Assembly: GCF_014637405.1 (NCBI RefSeq)
Contig: NZ_BMEY01000014.1
Location: 1-64,000 of the forward strand
Source of the DNA: Ornithinibacillus halotolerans
Lineage (GTDB): Bacteria; Bacillota; Bacilli; Bacillales; Amphibacillaceae
Reading direction: 5' to 3'
Length of the DNA stretch: 64,000 bases
Under the pieces are notes generated by a model. It searched no databases. It saw only the letters and a list, made by a program, of their open reading frames with translations, and was not told the DNA's origin. This document shows positions 27,801 through 35,656 of this stretch, piece after piece. Every line of letters begins with the position of its first letter. Position 1 is the stretch's first letter. The position numbers were made by a program, and so were the translations under genes.

Positions 27801-28187
27801 TAAAGGCCTTGTTTGAATTGGCACAATGACGACTAATTCCTTTAAATATGTAAATAACTCCTGCTTTGTAATACCATCCAACTGATTTTGTTGAATGGTT
27901 GTACTTAACTTAGTTAATTGCTTATATCCATGATTACTTTTTGCTAGTAAAACGATATGTTCACTCACATCTTCGTCTATTACAGTGACGGTCATTCCTA
28001 TTATCGGTTTTATCCCTTTTGCTAGACAGGCTTTATAAAACGGAATAACCCCATATAACACATTTTCATCAGTGATGGCTAGTGCATTAAAATTCAATTG
28101 GCTAGCCCGATTGACCAATTTATCAATGGTGATGGTGCTATTTAGAAAACTATATCCGGTTTTTACTTGTAAATGTGTATACGACAT
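24837..28187 (-). CDS. dnaE: DNA polymerase III subunit alpha (DnaE)
   Basis: Second replicative polymerase of Gram-positive bacteria. It extends RNA primers before hand-off to PolC. The N-terminal PHP domain (HLQVKTGYSFLNS...ALAITDENVLYGV) is followed by the PolIII palm with the catalytic acidic motif PDIDIDFSD near residue 385. The fingers include FGTFATRSLIRELGK, YRPGPMDFIPTYIERK and SYQLAYLKAHYPKHFYAELL. A helix-hairpin-helix (MGLQSIKGVGKQAI) and a C-terminal OB fold (about 975-1050) complete it. 1116 aa, one more than B. subtilis DnaE. It is divergent from ytrH. Confidence 0.96.
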   Translation of the reverse strand: MSYTHLQVKTGYSFLNSTITIDKLVNRASQLNFNALAITDENVLYGVIPFYKACLAKGIKPIIGMTVTVIDEDVSEHIVLLAKSNHGYKQLTKLSTTIQQNQLDGITKQELFTYLKELVVIVPIQTRPLSGLLENGLYHKVDEYVSTWQSIVPREDFYLGISKFGLEQEEMLASMLRTYQQNNHVQVVAINDVRYLREQDVYAYDCLQAMKNGKEWTPSHTNFMKRNHHLRSSIEMEQVFHSWPEVVQETINIQEKCTVTFDFDARMIPSYPVPKEKTAHKYLEEICRENIATKYENITNEIKIRLEHELAVIKSMAFSDYFLIVWDFIRFAKENGIMVGPGRGSSAGSIVAYCLGITDVDPMKYNLLFERFLNPERITMPDIDIDFSDIRRDEVITYVREKYGSEHVAQIITFGTFATRSLIRELGKTMAIDSQDITFILRQIPSQNAGTISNILKSSKELTDYVQQSDQLKTLFKVANVLEGLPRHLSTHAAGVVISEAPLVNHVPLTKGTSETALTQYAMTDLESLGLLKMDFLGLRNLTLIERIVKSIQYKENVDFDLKQIPENDPKTFELLQSGKTNGVFQLESDGMKQVLERLKPTSFEDIVAVNALYRPGPMDFIPTYIERKHGKKKTTFLHPDLKPILESTYGVLIYQEQIMQIAHRIAGYSFGEADILRRAVSKKKQDVMDRQQDSFIQGCLRNGYTREIGEEIFTWIVKFSNYGFPKSHAVAYSKISYQLAYLKAHYPKHFYAELLTSIGSQHDKIHSYMKEMKDLGIKIAPPSINNSYGRFSVERDCIRMGLQSIKGVGKQAIAEIIDVRKHGYFKNLFDFCLRVPPKIVNRATIESLILAGAFDETYSNRASLLASIDQAIDSGELFREFTDQPNLFENELELEPSYVDIADFSQIKKLADEKELLGIYVSSHPLVQYRSSLRGNGYVSLQHAKEFEKKNLKSAAIIQEIKTIRTKRGEQMAFLTLSDETDDMDGVVFPELYRNTRRFIEEEKLIFISGKIESRNGKKQWLLSTIEPFDTSQLLEKTKSERLFIKITDETSNEALPIIQEIANLHPGTTPIIVYHEEQKKTYQLLEAYYIHINRDSLRLLSESFGEKNVVYQKV

Positions 28188-28315
28188 ACGATCCCGCCTT
28201 TACTTTCTCTACATCTATTATAGCTAAAAATACGAACATATGTATACCAAACATAACTTGTCCTCCTCTAACATAGAATGAATGGAATACAACTTTAACT
28301 TAAGGGAGTAATTAC

Positions 28316-28648
28316 ATGGAAGAACGGTTCTTTGCACAACTTATACATTGTTTCTTTATTGCCTTTGGAGTACTAATTGGTGGAACATTGATTGGAGGAA
28401 TTGGGGCATTTGCGACAGGAGAAGCACCTTTTACAGGGATGATGCGTATTGCTCAAAAGCTAGGTATTTGGGCTATTGTAGCAGCTATTGGTGGAACATT
28501 TGATGCGATTGAAAACCTTCGTGTTGCCTTTTTAGAAGGTCCATTTATTGAAGCACTGAAACAAGGTTTACTTATACTATCCGCAATGGGTGGCGCCAAA
28601 GCTGCCATGATCATCATTGAATGGTTAGTGCAGGAGGACATGACATAA
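28316..28648 (+). CDS. ytrH: Sporulation membrane protein YtrH
   Basis: Small membrane protein of the YtrH family. In B. subtilis ytrHI is expressed from a sigma-E promoter in the mother cell and is needed for efficient sporulation. There are three hydrophobic segments (FFIAFGVLIGGTLIGGIGAF; LGIWAIVAAIGGTFDAI; LLILSAMGGAKAAMIII). 110 aa, family length. GGGAG lies before the ATG. The upstream region contains CATAGAAT, which could be a sigma-E -10, but a convincing -35 is not seen. The stop TAA overlaps the ytrI ATG by one base. Confidence 0.9.
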   Translation: MEERFFAQLIHCFFIAFGVLIGGTLIGGIGAFATGEAPFTGMMRIAQKLGIWAIVAAIGGTFDAIENLRVAFLEGPFIEALKQGLLILSAMGGAKAAMIIIEWLVQEDMT

Positions 28649-29151
28649 TGCATATTCCTAGTTATCATAAAAAGCCTGGATGGCAACGTTTTTTAGTCGG
28701 TGTCTTCTTCGGAGCCCTTATTTCTTATTGGGTTGTCATTTTTATGTACGGAGATATGTACGAACGGTTATTAAAAGAAAACAGTGAAATTCAGAACCAA
28801 CTAAAGGATGCTGAAAATAAAATAATTGCCTTAGAACAAGATAAAGAAGACTTAAATGAAAAATCAAAACAAAACGTCACCGTCGAGGAAGTGGACTTAG
28901 AAATATTAAATGCAAAGACATTAAAAATCGATACATTATTACAACATCAACTAGAGTCCTTAGTAAAAGAAGAAATAAAAGCAATAATTGGTCGAGATTT
29001 GTTATCCATCTCTGACAGTGATTCTTTACTTATCTCTTCAATCGAAAATAAAGCATTTAAAGTGGATGATTTCAGTTATAGCTTTACAATTAAACGAATA
29101 ATTATTGCCCCTAGAGTCCGAATCATTGTGCAGGCAAAAATATCTAATTAA
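28648..29151 (+). CDS. ytrI: Sporulation membrane protein YtrI
   Basis: Partner of YtrH. A single N-terminal membrane anchor (about 15-36; FLVGVFFGALISYWVVIFMY) is followed by a coiled-coil (about 45-75) and a small alpha/beta C-terminal domain outside or in the intermembrane space. Start ATG 28648 is taken because AGGAGG lies about 10 bases upstream and it forms a TAATG overlap with ytrH. A longer frame from 28621 would bury the ribosome site. 167 aa. It ends at a plus-strand terminator. Confidence 0.88.
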   Translation: MHIPSYHKKPGWQRFLVGVFFGALISYWVVIFMYGDMYERLLKENSEIQNQLKDAENKIIALEQDKEDLNEKSKQNVTVEEVDLEILNAKTLKIDTLLQHQLESLVKEEIKAIIGRDLLSISDSDSLLISSIENKAFKVDDFSYSFTIKRIIIAPRVRIIVQAKISN

Positions 29152-29163
29152 AAAAAGTTGTCA

Positions 29164-29207
29164 CCTTTTCCTTTACACAAACATAAGTATAAAGGTAAGG
29201 GTTTTTT
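29164..29207 (+). terminator. Terminator after ytrI
   Basis: CCTTTTCCTTTA pairs imperfectly with TAAAGGTAAGG (29164-29200), and T6 follows. Confidence 0.6.
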
Positions 29208-29231
29208 ACATCATAGTTTAAAAATGTGAAC

Positions 29232-29243
29232 GTTTCATGAAAC
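29232..29243. promoter_or_regulatory. Perfect 12-bp palindrome upstream of a 65-aa gene
   Basis: GTTTCATGAAAC lies 22 bases upstream of a TTGACA hexamer (29265-29270), which could be the -35 of the downstream small gene. The site may be an activator or repressor box. No family can be assigned. Confidence 0.3.
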
Positions 29244-29340
29244 AGTACTTAAGTTGGTATTCATTTGACAGAATATAGAGTAAAATGAAATTAACAGAAA
29301 TAACCATTCCAGTTAATTGAAGAGAAAGGGGAGGATTCTT

Positions 29341-29538
29341 ATGTTAATTTTAAATGAAAGAAGAATTCGTGACCGAAAGATTGAACAATTAAAGAATGGT
29401 CGTACTGCATATGCAGAATCAAAAGAAGTAATTCGGTTAATTAAACGAGATATAGAAAAGTTTGGTTTACATGTTTATTATGATGAAACGCCGACTGGAT
29501 GCTGGTTCATTCCAGTGACAACAAGTAAAAGTAGCTAA
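29341..29538 (+). CDS. Small conserved basic protein (65 aa), unknown
   Basis: I do not recognise the function. The ATG at 29341 follows AGGGGAGG by 6 bases, giving MLILNERRIRDRKIEQLKNG.... The protein is mostly alpha-helical and basic, with a C-terminal strand segment HVYYDETPTGCWFIPV. No membrane segment is seen. It stands alone between ytrI and nrnA with its own terminator and a possible TTGACA promoter element, so it is a monocistronic gene. The codon pattern and strong ribosome site support it as real. Confidence 0.7.
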   Translation: MLILNERRIRDRKIEQLKNGRTAYAESKEVIRLIKRDIEKFGLHVYYDETPTGCWFIPVTTSKSS

Positions 29539-29571
29539 AAGTGCTGAATTCTAAAAGGAATCAGCACTTTT
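29537..29571. terminator. Bidirectional terminator between the 65-aa gene and nrnA
   Basis: AAAAGTGCTGA (29537-29547) pairs with TCAGCACTTTT (29561-29571). Runs of T and A flank it, so it can serve both converging genes. Confidence 0.85.
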
Positions 29572-29581
29572 TTTGTAATTT

Positions 29582-30523
29582 CTATTGCTTGTATTCTTTT
29601 ATAGCTAAAGTAACATCTTTAATTACAGATTCTGCTTCATCCCAAGAATAGATGGAAGCCCCAGAAGCTAATGGATGTCCTCCGCCATTATATTTTGCTG
29701 CTACAGTATTAATAATTGGTCCTTTAGAGCGCAATCTTACTCGGATTTGATCCTCTTCTTCCACGAAGAATACCCAAGCTTGAATCCCCTCAATATCCCC
29801 TAATGTTCCAACAAGTTGACTTGTTTCTAATACACCAACATTAAACTTCGCTAAAATATCTTTAGTTAATTTAATAACGCTTAATCCATTTTCGTCTAAC
29901 GTAAAGTTTTGTAGTATATATCCTTTTAATCGAGCAATATGATCTTTCATACTATAAATGCCATCATATAAAGTCGAGCGATCAAATTGATATGTAACTA
30001 ATTGTGCAGCAAATTCTAATGTTTTATTCGTCGTACTTGGGAAAAGGAAACGACCAGTATCGCCAACGATACCACCATAAAGCAATCGAGCCGCTTCATT
30101 AGTCATTGTTAAACCTTCTGCCTTTACGAAGAATTCGTAGATCATTTCACTTGTGGAACTAGCATCTGTGTCTACCCACTTAATATCACCATATGGATCT
30201 ACATTTGGATGGTGGTCAATCTTAATGATTTTGTCAGCTAACTTGTATCGTTCATCATCAATTCGACCGGTATTTGCCGTATCACAAATAATAACTAGTG
30301 CTTGTTCAAATGTGGAGTCTTCAATTACATCCATATTTACTAAGAAAGCTAAGGATGGGTCATCTTCTCCTACGATGTATACTTTTTTTTCCGGATAGGA
30401 GGCTTTAATAATTTCCCTTAGTCCACCTTGTGAACCTAATGCGTCTGGATCAGGTCTTACGTGGCGGTGAATAATGATCGTGTCGTATTGTTCAATAGTT
30501 TGTTGGATTGCTCGAATAGACAT
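29582..30523 (-). CDS. nrnA: Bifunctional oligoribonuclease / pAp phosphatase NrnA
   Basis: DHH-DHHA1 phosphoesterase. It degrades RNA oligomers of 2-5 nt and dephosphorylates 3'-phosphoadenosine 5'-phosphate. The Mn-binding motifs are seen: HRHVRPDPDALGS (19-31), ICDTAN and IDHHPNVDPYGD. The DHHA1 substrate motif is YNGGGHPLASGASI. 313 aa, as in B. subtilis NrnA (YtqI). The neighbours ytrI on one side and ytpI/ytoI on the other match the B. subtilis order. It may also degrade pGpG from c-di-GMP turnover. Confidence 0.94.
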   Translation of the reverse strand: MSIRAIQQTIEQYDTIIIHRHVRPDPDALGSQGGLREIIKASYPEKKVYIVGEDDPSLAFLVNMDVIEDSTFEQALVIICDTANTGRIDDERYKLADKIIKIDHHPNVDPYGDIKWVDTDASSTSEMIYEFFVKAEGLTMTNEAARLLYGGIVGDTGRFLFPSTTNKTLEFAAQLVTYQFDRSTLYDGIYSMKDHIARLKGYILQNFTLDENGLSVIKLTKDILAKFNVGVLETSQLVGTLGDIEGIQAWVFFVEEEDQIRVRLRSKGPIINTVAAKYNGGGHPLASGASIYSWDEAESVIKDVTLAIKEYKQ

Positions 30524-30641
30524 GTCGAAGTCTCCTTACTTGTTCAAAATTTTATTACATTATAATGGCAATGATTCAATGTATAATGCTACAATATGTA
30601 ATAGACAACTTTTAATACAGTTTGATTAGGAGTAGATACAT

Positions 30642-30938
30642 ATGATTATTTTCCCAATTATTATCGCTATATCCATTGTTTTATTTATATATTATAAAGT
30701 TGCTATATTAAAAACGAAGGATGGCCTGACACAACGTTATTTCAATGCAAAATCTAGAATTTGTCTAGGCTTGTTTATTTTATGTTCGGGTATTTATCAA
30801 TATCCATTGTATCAGTCTAAAACTTCGTTATATATAGGGATCGTTTTTGTGCTTTTAGGTGGTCTTCAAGTTGTTCGCGGGTTCAAAGAATCTAAGCATT
30901 ATCGTAATGAATGGAGACGACTAAATCCAGCTGACTAG
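30642..30938 (+). CDS. ytpI: YtpI family membrane protein
   Basis: Small protein of unknown function with three hydrophobic segments (1-22, about 41-58 and 64-82) and a basic, polar C-terminus. 98 aa, matching the YtpI family. TTAGGAG lies 10-12 bases before the ATG. It lies between nrnA and ytoI, as in B. subtilis. The stop codon is inside the arm of a terminator hairpin. Confidence 0.85.
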   Translation: MIIFPIIIAISIVLFIYYKVAILKTKDGLTQRYFNAKSRICLGLFILCSGIYQYPLYQSKTSLYIGIVFVLLGGLQVVRGFKESKHYRNEWRRLNPAD

Positions 30939-30954
30939 TTTGTACTAGTCAGCT
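30929..30954. terminator. Terminator between ytpI and ytoI
   Basis: AGCTGACTAGT (30929-30939) pairs perfectly with ACTAGTCAGCT (30944-30954) and T7 follows on the plus strand. It lies 8 bases from the convergent ytoI stop. Confidence 0.9.
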
Positions 30955-30962
30955 TTTTTTCA

Positions 30963-32267
30963 TTACCGATCCATAATTTGTGCCATGAGTAGGGCTTTGC
31001 CGATTAGTTTTTTCTCGTGATATACTTCTACGTCCATTTTAGCATAAATACGTCCTGCTTCAATAATGACTGGTTTTATCAATAAGATCGCATCGATCGG
31101 TACTGGTTTTATAAAGTAGACTGTTATATTTTCTACTACTAAATCCCCTTTTTTCAATCTTAATAAATGCCTACTACTAGCCTCTGTAATAAGTGATGTG
31201 AATACTCCAGGAGATAATGTTCCTAATTGATTGGTCATTTGTGGAATAACTTTTGCTTGATAGACTGTTTTGTCATCCGTATCTTCTACCGTATTTTTCA
31301 CTATATCATCAATCGTTTCACCAATTTGTGGTTGACGCTGAATTTGTTGTAATGCTTTTAAAACATCCTGCCTTGAAACAATACCTTTCAATTCGGATGA
31401 TTCATCTACAACAGGGACCACTTCAATTCCTTCCCATACCATCATATGGCCAACCGTGGCAATGGACGCTTTCGATTGGACATGGATCGGATTTTTAGTC
31501 ATCACTTTTTCAATCGGAGTATTTCTATCCTTACCGATTATATCCTTTGATGTTACCATGCCAACTACACGATTCTTCTTATCTAATACAGGGAATCTGG
31601 AATGGGTAGATTGTTCATTAGCCATATACCAGTCCTCAACTATGTTTCCTAAATGTAAATAATGGGCTTGTTCAACTGGCGTACAAATATCACCAACTAA
31701 AACAATTTCCTTTTTAATTAATTGGTCATAGATAGCTCGGTTAATCATTGTAGCAACTGTAAAAGAATCATAGCTCGTCGAAATAATCGGGAGCTGTTTC
31801 TCGTCTGCTAATTGTTTAATATGATCCTCTGTATCAAAGCCACCAGTAATTAAGACAGCAGCCCCTTCATTCAAGGCCATTTCATGAGCTTTTACTCTGT
31901 TACCAACAATTAATAAGGAGCCCGCTTCTGTATAACGCTTCATCGCATCAATTTGCATGGCACCGATTAAAAACTTATTTAATGTTTTATGGAGTCCATC
32001 GCGCCCACCAAGTACTTGTCCGTCCACAATATTGATGACTTCAGCAAACGTAAGCTTTTCAAAGTTTTCTTTCTTCTTGCGCTCAATTCGAATAGTTCCA
32101 ACACGTTCAATTGTACTTACTAGTCCAATATTTTCTGCTTCTTTTATTGCTCGGTATGCAGTACCTTCACTGACGTTAAGATCTTTCGCAATTTGTCTAA
32201 CAGAAATTTTACTCCCAACACTTAGCGAAATAATATGCTGTATAATTAGTTCATGTTTTGTAGCCAT
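30963..32267 (-). CDS. ytoI: CBS-domain protein YtoI (HTH-DRTGG-CBS-CBS-hotdog)
   Basis: Multidomain putative regulator. Domains in order: winged HTH (about 5-65, KISVRQIAKDLNVSEGTAYRAIKEAE), DRTGG-like domain (about 75-180), two CBS motifs (about 195-310) that usually bind adenine nucleotides, and a C-terminal thioesterase-like hotdog (about 330-434). The ligand is unknown. The ATG at 32267 begins MATKHELI, as in B. subtilis YtoI. An upstream GTG adds three codons but is worse placed relative to GGTGG. 434 aa. Convergent with ytpI. Confidence 0.9.
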   Translation of the reverse strand: MATKHELIIQHIISLSVGSKISVRQIAKDLNVSEGTAYRAIKEAENIGLVSTIERVGTIRIERKKKENFEKLTFAEVINIVDGQVLGGRDGLHKTLNKFLIGAMQIDAMKRYTEAGSLLIVGNRVKAHEMALNEGAAVLITGGFDTEDHIKQLADEKQLPIISTSYDSFTVATMINRAIYDQLIKKEIVLVGDICTPVEQAHYLHLGNIVEDWYMANEQSTHSRFPVLDKKNRVVGMVTSKDIIGKDRNTPIEKVMTKNPIHVQSKASIATVGHMMVWEGIEVVPVVDESSELKGIVSRQDVLKALQQIQRQPQIGETIDDIVKNTVEDTDDKTVYQAKVIPQMTNQLGTLSPGVFTSLITEASSRHLLRLKKGDLVVENITVYFIKPVPIDAILLIKPVIIEAGRIYAKMDVEVYHEKKLIGKALLMAQIMDR

Positions 32268-32344
32268 TTCGTCCACCGACTTTCAACTGTACTAGTCTAA
32301 TTTTATATGTCTATTATACAGATGAATGGCTTCACACTCAATGT

Positions 32345-32569
32345 TTAAACACCTGTTTGTCTATAATTGTCATAATCCTGTTCCATTACTGGCGGTTCAG
32401 ACATTTTTAATAGTGTTGCAAAGTTCGCCCCAAATACTAGTACAAAAAACACAAGCCATGCTCCCCAAAATATCATTTCAAGCTGTGATGATGCTTGTGA
32501 GATAAGTGGCCAAGCGAAATATAGAAAGAATGCAGCTAGTAATAGGCGTAGGAATGCGTATTGTCTCAT
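32345..32569 (-). CDS. Small membrane protein (74 aa), unknown
   Basis: Two predicted membrane helices (about 5-24 and 31-52), then a short acidic tail ending DYDNYRQTGV. I do not recognise a family. The ATG follows a GGAGGGG ribosome site (in TAAAGGAGGGGATTACT). The gene lies between the pilus-operon terminator and ytoI on the same strand. It may be transcribed alone. Confidence 0.65.
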   Translation of the reverse strand: MRQYAFLRLLLAAFFLYFAWPLISQASSQLEMIFWGAWLVFFVLVFGANFATLLKMSEPPVMEQDYDNYRQTGV

Positions 32570-32627
32570 AGTAATCCCCTCCTTTAATATTTACTTTATG
32601 AACTTATAACGAAATATAACACTAAAA

Positions 32628-32669
32628 AACAGTAATCTAGAATAGGATATTCCTTATCAGATTACTGTT
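32628..32669 (-). terminator. Terminator of the type IV pilus operon
   Basis: AACAGTAATCT (32628-32638) pairs perfectly with AGATTACTGTT (32659-32669). The loop is partly self-complementary and T6 follows on the minus strand. It is 8 bases past the last pilus gene. Confidence 0.85.
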
Positions 32670-32677
32670 CATTAATA

Positions 32678-34630
32678 TTATTTACGGTTAATTATTTGTG
32701 GTGGATCTACTTTTCTTATTATAGATTCTGAGAAAGTAAGTTCTGAAAAACGGCCAACAATACCAGGGTTATATATGACACTAAGGCGGCGTGGTTCCGT
32801 ATTGATATTCTGGTTTGTTTGATAACAAGAACCTTGTACGTTTTTAAATCCAGTTCCACATCCATACTGTCCAGGATAATTGACTGTTCCTCTAACGGCA
32901 TTCATTACAATTCTACGTGCTGAAATTCCGCCAGTTACTTCCACGTTAGATCCAACACCATACATCTCAAAAACATCATTTGAATAGAAATATCCATGTA
33001 TTCGACTAGGAGTATTTTGATTTACACTATTATTGGATATATCTATGGACTTATCAGCAAAAATAATTAAGGAACCAGTTTTCCCATTCCCTAAATTCTT
33101 TCCATTAATAACCGTGTTTTTTATCGTAACATTACCGTTTACATAAATAATTACATCAGATTCTAGATTAGCCCCCTTAATAGTAAGGTTGCCATTAACA
33201 TAGATTTCTCTACCTGCCAATTCGATAATATCATAGTCAGCTGGATCATAGCTATCTGTTTCATTACCTACTGTTAGATCCCCACCAACATACATAATTT
33301 CATCTATATTAATTGAAGTATTTATTCTAGAATTTCTTCGATTTATATCTGTAATTTTAACATTTCTATTATTACTAGTTCCAAAACGTTTAAATGTGCT
33401 GTTTCCCTCTAAAGTAATTTCTCCTGCATTTTCAATAATATTTTCTTCATACTTATCACATACTTCTACGTCATAATACTCCCAATATCCTGGAAATGGA
33501 TTCCAGCTCCAAACCCATCGCCTATTAGTTTCAGTCCTCCATTCAATGCAACGGTTACTTGATTCTTCACGACCAATATATGCAAAAACCATGTCATTAC
33601 TATGATTCACATTAGAGTAATTAGACTGATTAATTCTTCTAACTTCTGGCTTGTTTATCCATTCATCACCGTTATGCACCATCTCATTTACATCGATATA
33701 TTCTCTTAATGGCTCCCGTTGAACTATCTCTGGTGCTATACTAAACGCCTGAGATAAATTATTAGTTGCATTTGTGTATCCGTTAAAATTCTTTCTTTCA
33801 ATATGATTAGCATAATTAATATCACTATTAAATGTAAAAACATCTTTTCCTAATACCACTCTGGCTTTCTCATTATTAGACTCTGGACCAGGTATAATAA
33901 CAGGTCTAATTGAACTAATCCAATGGTCTTGCCAATTGATATTACCCCACCAGTCTCTACTAGATGTTCTCATTATCCCTTGATTACTTGTTATTATATT
34001 TCCATCGACTTTTAAATCTCCCTCAATATGTACACCACCATGAAGAAATAAATTACCTTCTCCATCAATATCATCACAGTCTCCCACGCAGTGTGATCCA
34101 ATTGCATAATTTAATGCATCAGGAACTGCTTGGGCACCTATAATCATTGTTGATTCCATTTCCTTATGAATACCATCGACTATAGCAGTACTACGAAAAG
34201 TAACTTTTTTTTGAGTTGGAGGTAGTTCTTCACCATTCTCATCTTTATCACTTATTTCTGATATACAAGCATCGTATTGTATTTCATTAAGTTCTTTACT
34301 TTCAATATCCCTATTACTTAAATTAGTACCATAACCTGAACAAACCAACCTATTTAGAAAATCGTCTAAATAATCTATAAAAGCACTCTGGGGCATCCCC
34401 TCGTCACCAATTGTTTCATTCAGATTAGTATAGATGTAATTAGTAATATGGGATAAACCTTTTTGTGAAAATGCTGTTGCTTGCTGATTATCTTCACGAA
34501 CATCATTCTTCGAAATACCAGACATAGTAAATGTAATTAACGTAACAGTCAATATACTAAATAAGACACCAATAAGAACGGCTAGTAATAACGTATATCC
34601 TTGTTCATTATTGATTTGAGGTCTCATCAT
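32678..34630 (-). CDS. Large pilin-like protein, probable pilus-tip / PilX-like minor component
   Basis: The N-terminus GYTLLLAVLIGVLFSILTVTLITF resembles PilX/PilV-type prepilin helices but lacks the usual FTLVE. The remaining 600 residues are extracellular. After a helical pilin-like part (about 35-170) come Asn-rich beta repeats such as GNLFLHGGVHIEGDLKVDGN, IYVNGNLTIKGAN and IYVNGNVTIKNT, typical of a beta-solenoid. Several cysteines (VCSGYG, DACIS, HCVGDC, NRCIEW, EVCDKY, YGCGTG, GSCYQT) and a Trp/Tyr-rich insert (RRWVWSWNPFPGYWEYY) suggest disulphides and a binding surface. It is last in the pilus operon and starts inside the previous gene. By analogy with large minor pilins such as Thermus ComZ it may cap the pilus. 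That role is inference. Confidence 0.72.
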   Translation of the reverse strand: MMRPQINNEQGYTLLLAVLIGVLFSILTVTLITFTMSGISKNDVREDNQQATAFSQKGLSHITNYIYTNLNETIGDEGMPQSAFIDYLDDFLNRLVCSGYGTNLSNRDIESKELNEIQYDACISEISDKDENGEELPPTQKKVTFRSTAIVDGIHKEMESTMIIGAQAVPDALNYAIGSHCVGDCDDIDGEGNLFLHGGVHIEGDLKVDGNIITSNQGIMRTSSRDWWGNINWQDHWISSIRPVIIPGPESNNEKARVVLGKDVFTFNSDINYANHIERKNFNGYTNATNNLSQAFSIAPEIVQREPLREYIDVNEMVHNGDEWINKPEVRRINQSNYSNVNHSNDMVFAYIGREESSNRCIEWRTETNRRWVWSWNPFPGYWEYYDVEVCDKYEENIIENAGEITLEGNSTFKRFGTSNNRNVKITDINRRNSRINTSINIDEIMYVGGDLTVGNETDSYDPADYDIIELAGREIYVNGNLTIKGANLESDVIIYVNGNVTIKNTVINGKNLGNGKTGSLIIFADKSIDISNNSVNQNTPSRIHGYFYSNDVFEMYGVGSNVEVTGGISARRIVMNAVRGTVNYPGQYGCGTGFKNVQGSCYQTNQNINTEPRRLSVIYNPGIVGRFSELTFSESIIRKVDPPQIINRK

Positions 34631-35120
34631 TTTCTACCTCCTGCTCCGTATTGACAATAACTCTTATTTCACTCATTGTTTCAAGCGTACGTCCACTTTG
34701 TATTGATTCTAGAATTAGCTTAATTTCATATCTTCCACTACCTTCACCAATTTCTCTAATTTGGGAACCTGTAGCAAGCCGGATAGTATTATCTGATAGA
34801 TTAATTTCTCTATTTCTTACAATAACGTTATTATTGAAAAAGCCAATTTTTGCATTATCTTCTTTTAAGACAAGATAAGAATCTGTACCACCAACATGCA
34901 ACTCTTTGATTTCACTTTGTTTGAGTGGATATAGTTCATTTATTAAGGTAGCTATAATTAAATCAGCTTCATCACGTAATTTAGCTTCTTCTTTTACTCG
35001 ATCATAGGTAGAGAAACCACTTGCCAACACAGAATATCCAATCACACCAATAATTGCTGTAATCACAATTGCGGCTAATAATTCGACTAATGTTACTCCT
35101 TTTTCATTATCCATTCCCAT
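34608..35120 (-). CDS. Minor prepilin (PilW/ComGF-like)
   Basis: Prepilin with the peptidase motif EKG|VTLVELLAAIVITAIIGVIGYSV; the E5 residue is present. A variable extracellular head of about 140 residues follows. The ATG at 35120 (MGMDNEKG) has AAGGG about 10 bases upstream. ATGs at 35129 and 35114 are alternatives. It overlaps the preceding prepilin gene by 14 bases and the following large pilin-like gene by 23 bases, so the three are translationally coupled and probably make one minor-pilin complex that primes assembly. No cysteine pair is seen in the head. Confidence 0.75.
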   Translation of the reverse strand: MGMDNEKGVTLVELLAAIVITAIIGVIGYSVLASGFSTYDRVKEEAKLRDEADLIIATLINELYPLKQSEIKELHVGGTDSYLVLKEDNAKIGFFNNNVIVRNREINLSDNTIRLATGSQIREIGEGSGRYEIKLILESIQSGRTLETMSEIRVIVNTEQEVENDETSNQ

Positions 35121-35562
35121 AATTGACATACCCTTCGACTTTATGTCTAATATTTTCTTCGGGGAGTTCAATAGTTACTATCACTTCAAGTAGCCCCATC
35201 GCCTTCTCTTCAGTTGTTTGACTTACATCTAAAATTAATAGATAGTTTTTATCGTTTAAAAGAGTACTGTACATATCACACTTAGCTTCTTCACAATTGT
35301 CTTTATTAAATGTCTGATAAAAGTTCTCTTCAGTTGGCATGGTAAAATATGAGGAAGGAACTACTTTAATTCTCTCAAGAGTAGCGGTAGCAAGATTAAT
35401 TGCTACCAGTCGATGATTATTTGATACAGCCGCTTCATTCGTAAAAACAATAAGATTAAATGTTCCAATGAGGATAATAGAAATAATAACAAGGGAGGCC
35501 AGAACTTCTACCAGCGTAAATCCACCTTCTTTTCTAGAAAAAGCCACCTTTAATTTGTTCAT
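35107..35562 (-). CDS. Minor prepilin (PilV-like)
   Basis: Prepilin with a canonical cleavage site KEGG|FTLVEVLASLVIISIILIGTF and a basic leader of 14 residues. The extracellular head is about 110 aa with one likely disulphide (NCEEAKC). 151 aa. It is first of the minor-pilin trio and separated from pilO by a terminator-like hairpin. PilV versus other minor-pilin names cannot be decided from sequence alone. Confidence 0.8.
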   Translation of the reverse strand: MNKLKVAFSRKEGGFTLVEVLASLVIISIILIGTFNLIVFTNEAAVSNNHRLVAINLATATLERIKVVPSSYFTMPTEENFYQTFNKDNCEEAKCDMYSTLLNDKNYLLILDVSQTTEEKAMGLLEVIVTIELPEENIRHKVEGYVNYGNG

Positions 35563-35625
35563 TTCTATTACCCTCTTTCTTTTAATAGAGAAACCCTAAC
35601 AAAAATTATCTACTTCATCAAAAAT

Positions 35626-35656
35626 AAAACCGTAATCAACCTTAGACTACGATTTT
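35626..35656 (-). terminator. Terminator-like hairpin between pilO and the minor pilins
   Basis: AAAACCGTAATC (35626-35637) pairs with GACTACGATTTT (35645-35656) with mismatches. On the minus strand TATTTTTG follows. It overlaps the pilO stop and may cut expression of the three downstream genes relative to the motor genes. Confidence 0.55.

Noticed and set aside
34608-34630. Frameshift between the minor prepilin and the large pilin-like gene
   Set aside because: The 23-base overlap has its own ribosome site (GGAGG) and ATG for the downstream gene, so it is translational coupling, not a broken gene.
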